Source: Diphasiastrum complanatum (Eukaryota; Streptophyta; Lycopodiopsida; Lycopodiales; Lycopodiaceae). Taken from it: a stretch of 64,000 nucleotides of DNA. Position numbers and translations under genes: made by a program. The stretch is taken from positions 25,528,041-25,592,040 of the forward strand of contig CM055094.1 of the NCBI GenBank assembly GCA_029204225.1, read 5' to 3'. This document shows positions 58,484 to 64,000 of the stretch, piece by piece. The notes under the pieces are model-generated. The model was not told the DNA's origin and did not search any database. It saw only the letters and a list, made by a program, of their open reading frames with translations. Numbering within the stretch: position 1 is the stretch's first letter; each line of letters begins with the position of its first letter.

Positions 58484-58805
58484 AGATTCCAGATGCAGCA
58501 GACAGCCAATTTTTTTCCTTCAATTCCCACTTTTTGCTTTTGAAATTTTCTTCCAAAACCTGCAATTTGCTTAGTGGCAGCTTCAAATTTTTACAGATTA
58601 GATGGCTAATCTAAAAATCGTCTCCCTCATGGGCAGCAGGCAACAAGGATGGGCAGATTCCAGAGGCAGCAGACAGTTCCCGCTTTTTGCTTTTGAAATT
58701 TTCTTCCAAAACCTGCAATTGCGTCGTGGCAGCTTCAAATTTTTACAAATTAGATGGCTAGTCTAAAAACCGTCTCCCTCATCGGCAGCAGGCGACAACA
58801 ATGGG
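58484..58805. repeat. Tandem duplication, period about 171 bp
   Basis: Copy 1 (58484-58654) and copy 2 (58655-58805) both contain AGATTCCAGA.GCAGCAGACAG, TTTTTGCTTTTGAAATTTTC and a GTGGCAGCTTCAAATTTTTA block. ATTAGATGGCTA.TCTAAAAA and GTCTCCCTCAT.GGCAGCAGGC also repeat. Copy 2 lacks about 20 bases near its start. Noncoding. Confidence 0.85.
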
Positions 58806-59249
58806 CTGTCTCTCCAGAATTGCAGTTGATCCTTGAGGCAGCAAATTTGATCCGTTCCTGGCTAGGCCCAGCCTTGGCGCTCTCACATATAGCCACGAAG
58901 CCCACAAGATAGAGACAGTGACACGCATATAGTTCCTAATTTGAGAAATCAATCAACACCCTCAATTGCATTTCAAATCTACAGCACGTAAAATGCCATG
59001 TGGATAGGCTGAACATTGACAAAACTTTGGTGATGGCATAGGCTAGAATTGGAGCAAGCAAAAAGGCAAACAAGCAAACTAGTAAAATCTGGTGATGAGT
59101 TATGGGATAGACAAGCAGAAGTGGAGGGCTTCTTGCAAAAACACACCAACCAATGTTTTGTGGAGCTTTTTGAAATGGGTTTGAAACAGGTTTAAAATAA
59201 AAAACAAAACGATTTTTCTCTTTCTTTGTTATTTTGTTGGAAGGGGGGA

Positions 59250-60330
59250 GGGAATTTTTGTTTTTAGCCTTCTTGTAATGGCAAGAACAAGTGCTTTGCT
59301 AGTCTTTTCGCAATGTAGATTGTAATTAATCAACATTCAATCTTGAATCTTGACTCAAGACTCAGAACTTCCGAGTCACACCTAACAACTACTGTCATGA
59401 TTTATCGTACATAGTATATATACATTGATGATTCGAAACAAGAAAGAATGGTGAAAAAGTGTTAGGGTTTTCTTATTAAGGGGGCGGCGGAGACAAGTGC
59501 TTTCGCAATGTAGATTCAAGGTTGCAGTCCGCGTTCCGGAACGCAATCCGGGATTTCCCATTAGGGTTTCCCGGAACGCAATTTTTTTATTTTTTTTTGT
59601 ATAGTTGCCAATATGGGTATCATGTGAAAGGATATCAAAAAGGCAATTGTTATGCAGATCTGTTGCTTAGTTTCAGATGGCTGTGGGCTACATTGATTAG
59701 AAATCTGGACATCAGTAGATGGTTTAAGAAAACTGGCTGCATTTTCATATGGTTTCAAAAATTTGGACTGTGTAGTTTGCCGACTGTTTCGGGTGCGAAA
59801 CACCAAAAAGTGTGTTTTCACTCAGGGAGTTGGAAGGCCAAATCATGAAGAGCCCCCGGACCCCGCCTTTGGGGGGCGTTGTCCCCCAAACCCCCCACCG
59901 GGGAGCTACCGCCCCCCGAACCCCCTGTTTCAACTATTCCAAAAGAAGTATACAATTCCTGCCAATCTAAGGAAGGCTCCTTCTAACTCTTTCTATCATT
60001 TTCTAATAGAAAACGGAATCAGTAGATCTGCAAACCATTCGCATCAGAACACCATTCAAAACTGATTTAGTTAGTATTAAACTCAAAAAAAAAAAAATAT
60101 TGCGATCCGGGTCGCGGATCGCACGATCCGGAACGTTTTTGCAGCGGATCGCGATCCGCTGCAACACAGTGTAGATTATAGTTAATCAATGATCAATATT
60201 GAATCGTGGCTCAAGAGTAGAAAGTCCTGAGTGCCACCTAAATTCTAATATCTATATTCATGATCCTTAGCTCATAGTACATACACTGATGGTTTGAAAC
60301 GAGAAAGAATTGGCAAAACACTTTTTTGGA
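59250..60330. repeat. Duplicated flank that is interrupted by the hAT insertion
   Basis: The segment 59270-59460 (CGCAATGTAGATTGTAATTAATCAACATT ... GATTCGAAACAAGAAAGAAT, split at this point for length) recurs as 59490-59516 plus 60170-60325. The second copy is split by the 653-bp element, so the first copy serves as an empty-site reference. Confidence 0.75.
59517..60169. mobile_element. Non-autonomous hAT element (653 bp) with 8-bp target duplication
   Basis: TGTAGATT occurs at 59509-59516 and again at 60170-60177. The ends CAAGGTTGCAG and (inverted) CTGTGTTGCAG share GTTGCAG, followed on both sides by CG-rich palindromic sub-terminal sequence (CCGCGTTCCGGAACGC; GCGGATCGCGATCCGC; GATCCGGAACG). 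The inside has no transposase. It contains an oligo-C/G segment (59850-59930, CCCCCGGACCCCG..TTTGGGGGGCG). Internal blocks (CAATATGGGTATCA; TTTGCCGACTGTTTCGGGTGC) also occur at 60495-60575, at the end of the larger hAT element to the right, which is therefore a probable autonomous relative. Confidence 0.8.
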
Positions 60331-60389
60331 ATTTTATTTCTAGCCTTCTATATGGCACAAAATCACTATTCTGAATTCTAAAACTTATC

Positions 60390-60580
60390 TTAAAACCATA
60401 GTTGCACTGCGTTTCTGAAACGCGTTTCGAAAATATGGAATTTTTTTCCAGAAACGTTTTTTTAAATTTTTTTTTTTTTGGTTTTTCTTTTGTGCAATAT
60501 GGGTGGGTATCAGGTTAAAGCTCTAATTAAGAGCATAATTACTGTGTATTTTGCCGAACGTTTCGGGTGCAGGATGGTCT
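60390..60580 (-). mobile_element. Probable 3' terminus of the autonomous hAT element
   Basis: CATAGTTGCACTGCG followed by GTTTCTGAAACGCGTTTCG resembles the terminus of the 653-bp element, and CAATATGGGTGGGTATCA plus TTTGCCGAACGTTTCGGGTGCAGG match its interior. The transposase gene to the right runs toward this end. The other terminus lies outside the window, so target duplication cannot be checked. Confidence 0.5.
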
Positions 60581-60669
60581 AGTTTAGGTGCATTAACTCC
60601 TAGGTTTACGCTTTAACTCCCAGGTGCATTAATAAAAAAACATGATGCCCCAAAATTTAACTCCCTCTG

Positions 60670-60679
<10 letters not shown>

Positions 60680-60732
<53 letters not shown>

Positions 60733-60879
60733 TTATCTCTCTAGGATTCACCAAACTAAACAAAAATGCTGAATCATGCTAAACAAAAACCATGCTAAGT
60801 GTTCTAAACCAATCACCATACTGCATCGTCCTGAACCGTACTGAAGCATTTTTCAACCATATGAAATCGTTTTTCAACC

Positions 60880-60975
<96 letters not shown>
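60680..60975. repeat. Two (CT)n microsatellites
   Basis: CT runs at about 60688-60727 and 60881-60975, in the 3' part of the hAT element. Confidence 0.95.
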
Positions 60976-60978
<3 letters not shown>

Positions 60979-61367
60979 GAACAGTACTAAATCGTTACAC
61001 TGCTGTGAATAGGATCATCGTAATATATAATATCGGGCCACATGGCACCAAAATGGAGTACAACGATGTTCCATGAACATAATGAAAACTACACAACTAA
61101 GGCTCGTCAGAGTCATGGTAGGAACCATCATCTGAATCTGTGCCTGACTGCAGATCCCAAGGGTCTGTAGATGAATCAGAACTGGAGGGAGCCATATGCC
61201 GTGGTGTGGCCCTGGCTCTGCCGTGTGCTCTGGCTCTCTGCTGCGTGCTCTGGCTCTGGATCCTCCCCCTGCCTCTACCTCAGCCTCTGCCTCTGCCTCT
61301 CTCCCCTCCTCTGCCCCCCCCCCTCTGCCTGCCCCCACCCCTGTGTCTACCCCTGCGTGTCTGTGTG

Positions 61368-64000
61368 TCAGGTGACTGTGATCCAACGCCCTGGGATGGC
61401 CCTACCCACTGTGTTGATGCCTGGCCGACGGCTGCCTGTGATGCTCCACTCCTGTCTACAAAAAGCGAACTCAACCCCCCCCCTCCCAGAACCTCTTGGT
61501 CTCCCCCTAGGCCTACGTGTAGGAATGGCTGGCTCCTCCTCTGTCTCCGCATCAGGGTCCACCAGCAAGTCAGCAAGGTCATCCCCCTGTGCCGCCGCCC
61601 CCATCTCCTCATCCTCCTCTGTATTCCCCTCAACCCACTCCTCCTCCTCATAGTCAACCCCGAGCTCCTCTCCACCCTCCCAGCCCTCATCATCTCCCTC
61701 CTCATCCCTAGCCCTCTGCCTGTCTATAGATCTCATCATCCATCTCCTCCTGCGTGGTGGTGCCCGAGGAGCAGCAGCTGCCGAATCCACCAAGCAAGTG
61801 TCAGAGTTCACCTGCAACCAAAAACAATACATTGTTGTCAGCAATTCATTGCATAATTCAAAAGCAATTCAGTTCGTCAAAGCACAACAAGAAACAGGGG
61901 GTGATGATGTGACTCACCTCGAGCATCTGTCCCCCTCCTCGTGTGCGTCTCAGCATACGGCCGTTGGTGTTCACAAACACCAACCGCCTACACTGCTCGA
62001 TGGACAACCTGTTACTCTTCTGCGTGTGATACAAGGCCCAGGTGCTCCAATTTCGCTCGCAAGCTCCCGCTGAACAGTCCTGTGCAAGGACTCTCTCGAC
62101 TAGTCGTCGCAGGTCACCTGTGTCGCGCCCATGGTAGCCCCACCATGAAACAGGCCTCAACATATCCTCCCTCCGCCGACTCTGCTCTCCATCGAAAGGA
62201 AACTAGTAGCTCTCAAAGATCAGCAACTGGTATGCAATGTTAGTGAGCATCGGACCTGTTGGCAGAAGAAAAAACATGGCTCGTGTAAGTCCTCTTGAAT
62301 TCACACACTAGCAATGAGCACACTACAGTCAGTACTGCAGTACTTAGCCTACCAAGCAATTTATCACACGTACCTGGTCCAGGCCATACGCGCTCAGTGT
62401 ACTCCACCCATCCCCGGTGCAGCTCCCGATCGTCCCGATCCCGAGTCTCGCGCCACAAGGGGTGCAATATGTGGGCTACGGCGTGGATGGGTCGGTGGAA
62501 GTAGTCCCATCTGGCCTCCCAGATACGTGAGATCTCGTGCCTCCTGCAGTAGGCAAATCTCAACAATCATGTAACCATAGTTGCCATAGCATAAAAGAAT
62601 CGAATCAGACTTGAGTGAGAAACAACAAACTAGACACTGAAGAGTCATACCTGTGCTCGACCAAGGCTGACGTCTGAATCCCCTCGCCGATGCGGTCCAT
62701 GAACTCGTAAATGAGGCCGAGAGTGCACCCCTCACGGTCTACCAGGCGCAGCACTCTGAAAATGGGTAGAAGGACCCCAGTAATCTCCTCAGCATCTCTC
62801 CAGAACGGCTCACCGAACACAGTGGACCGGAAAAACGCTGCATGTGGGACGTCCATGAACTCTCGGAAGGACTCGCTGGAAACCATCCGCCGCAATGCGT
62901 CCTTCACTAATACTAATCGCTCTAGCACCAAAAAGTAAAAGGCAAAGCGTGTGGGTGCTGGCTTCTTCAGGTTCAGGTGCGAGAAGGTGCGGAATAGGGC
63001 CAGCACACGCCTCTTCCTGGTAACAAAAGTGACCAGGCGCATGGCCGTAGAAGTGACCTGCAACACAGACATCCAGTGAAAAATTTAGACAATAGTTGAG
63101 ATGTGTTTAGCAGCATGGAGCAGGCGTCAATCAAGATAGCATAACAAATGGAGAAACCAATACCTCTCTGATCCATGGAAGTGCACACAGGTCATGGATG
63201 AGCAAGTCTATACAATGCGCAGCACAAGGTGTCCACACAATGCTGGGGTGCTCCCTCGTCATAATCTCTCCCATCTGCTTGCAGTTCGAAGCGTTGTCCG
63301 TGACAACCTGAACCACATGCTCTACTCCAATGTCAACAATAACATCTCTGATAACCTCCCATATAAAATCGGCTGTGATGGCGTCACCACCTCGAGTGGC
63401 ATCCACGCCACGTAGGAATACTGTGCCAAGCGGGCAAGAAACCAAGACATTGATGACGGATCGCCGACGAATGTCGGTCCATCCATCACTCAATATCGTG
63501 CATCCATACCTGCCACAAAACACCCATTAGCCGAATGCAAAAATTGCGCCACGAGTCAACCCTAAACGCATGCAATGGGTTTATGAAAACAAAGTACTTA
63601 CATCTGCCAAGCTGAGCGAATGGAACTCAGCTCCCGCGTAATGGTCTCCTCCTCCTGACGAAGCATCCTGCCTCGCAATGCCTCTCGTCTGGGAGGCGTC
63701 CATGTAGCATCCACGACTGCCATCTGTGCGCAAAACTCTTTGAACACCCAAGTGTCAGCAACAGCAAAGGAAATGCCGCACTCGTAAAAGAACTGGCCAG
63801 CAAGTCGAGTGCACCGGGCATGCTGCTCTCTCTGCCACCCGCACCGATCAAGGGTCTGCTGTCTAGGCCTAACCTCTCTGTGCTATGCACATGGCGCTCG
63901 TGGTCTAACACGCGAACTGGATGGCTGATCTGTGGGTGTATCACTCTCTCTGGGAGGACCTGTCGAACCATGTGCTGCATCTGCCGCCGAAAAAGAGGAG
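61368..64000 (-). CDS. hAT-family transposase gene, six exons seen, 5' end outside window
   Basis: Exons read on the minus strand are >=64000-63602, 63509-63164, 63057-62651, 62543-62374, 62255-61918 and 61811-61368. All introns are GT-AG, and the phases join without a frame change. Exon 1 carries LAGQFFYECGISFAVADTWV, the N-terminal part of the DUF659-type hAT core. Exon 2 has YGCTILSDGWTDIRRRSVIN and HVVQVVTDNASNCKQMG followed by TPCAAHCIDLLI, which includes the first two acidic catalytic positions. Exon 3 has the LALFR helix region and TRFAFYFLVLERL. Exon 5 has PVSWWGYHGRDTGDLRRLVE and CERNWSTWALYHT, the hAT dimerisation block. Exon 6 encodes an acidic tail (WEGGEELGVDYEEEEWVEG) and ends at 61368. 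One in-frame TAG lies in exon 5 (ESY-stop-FPFDGE, near 62200). Otherwise the copy is well preserved. The BED zinc finger would lie beyond 64000. Confidence 0.85.

Noticed and set aside
61140-61856. 238-codon plus-strand frame rich in Pro, Leu and Ser
   Set aside because: It is the antisense of the acidic, Arg/Gly-rich last exon of the hAT transposase, which has correct splice sites and family motifs upstream.

Overview
This is repeat-dominated nuclear DNA of a land plant. The evidence: Ty1/copia and Ty3/gypsy retroelements whose primer-binding sites match plant initiator-Met tRNA (TGGTATCAGAGC-like), a plant-type RepHel Helitron, a hAT transposase gene with GT-AG introns, relics of two apparently plant-specific genes, and very long (GA/CT)n microsatellites. 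The species cannot be read from the sequence; a large-genome lineage such as a fern is possible but is only an impression. No rRNA, tRNA, CRISPR or prokaryotic feature was seen, and no single-copy gene looks intact.

Layout. 0-7 kb: frameshifted plant gene relics (PMI1/NT-C2-like at about 0.9-1.5 kb, minus; a TP..RRI.RSQ / LLAPT protein at 4.7-5.7 kb, plus), microsatellites, two families of microsatellite-linked dispersed repeats, and a short TTAGGG array. 9-11 kb: a copia deletion derivative and a decayed Cys-containing gene. 12-15.5 kb: a multi-exon plus-strand gene relic that reads as a ParB-like domain followed by a DNA N6/N4-methyltransferase-like domain in beta-class motif order. 15.7-17.6 kb: direct and inverted duplications in a scrambled copia segment. 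18-22 kb: an LTR with a promoter, and TG/CA blocks. 22.5-26.5 kb: a minus-strand Helitron RepHel pseudogene split by a truncated copia element that carries three in-frame 84-bp repeats and a gag-RT junction. 26.5-32.4 kb: minus-strand copia with a 3' LTR and a 698-codon integrase/RT/RNase H frame, abutting a plus-strand gypsy element with a downstream extra ORF (32.4-36.2 kb). 36.9-43.6 kb: microsatellites, two diverged direct repeats, and a solo LTR inside a GA array. 44.9-49 kb: copia pol flanked by LTRs in opposite orientation, then a PR-RT deletion derivative. 49.4-51.8 kb: decayed unknown coding DNA. 52.8-57 kb: a minus-strand cluster of GIY-YIG nuclease, PIF1-like helicase and atypical kinase, in which the GIY-YIG 3' end occurs twice. 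59.5-60.2 kb: a 653-bp non-autonomous hAT element with an 8-bp target duplication. 60.4-64 kb: its probable autonomous relative, a six-exon hAT transposase gene running off the window.

These genes do not form a pathway. They record nested transposition, deletion by template switching, and decay in which many stops look like C-to-T changes at CAG and CGA codons. The items I most want checked are the ParB-methyltransferase relic and the GIY-YIG/PIF1/kinase cluster. All functional calls rest on motif reading by eye, with no database search.
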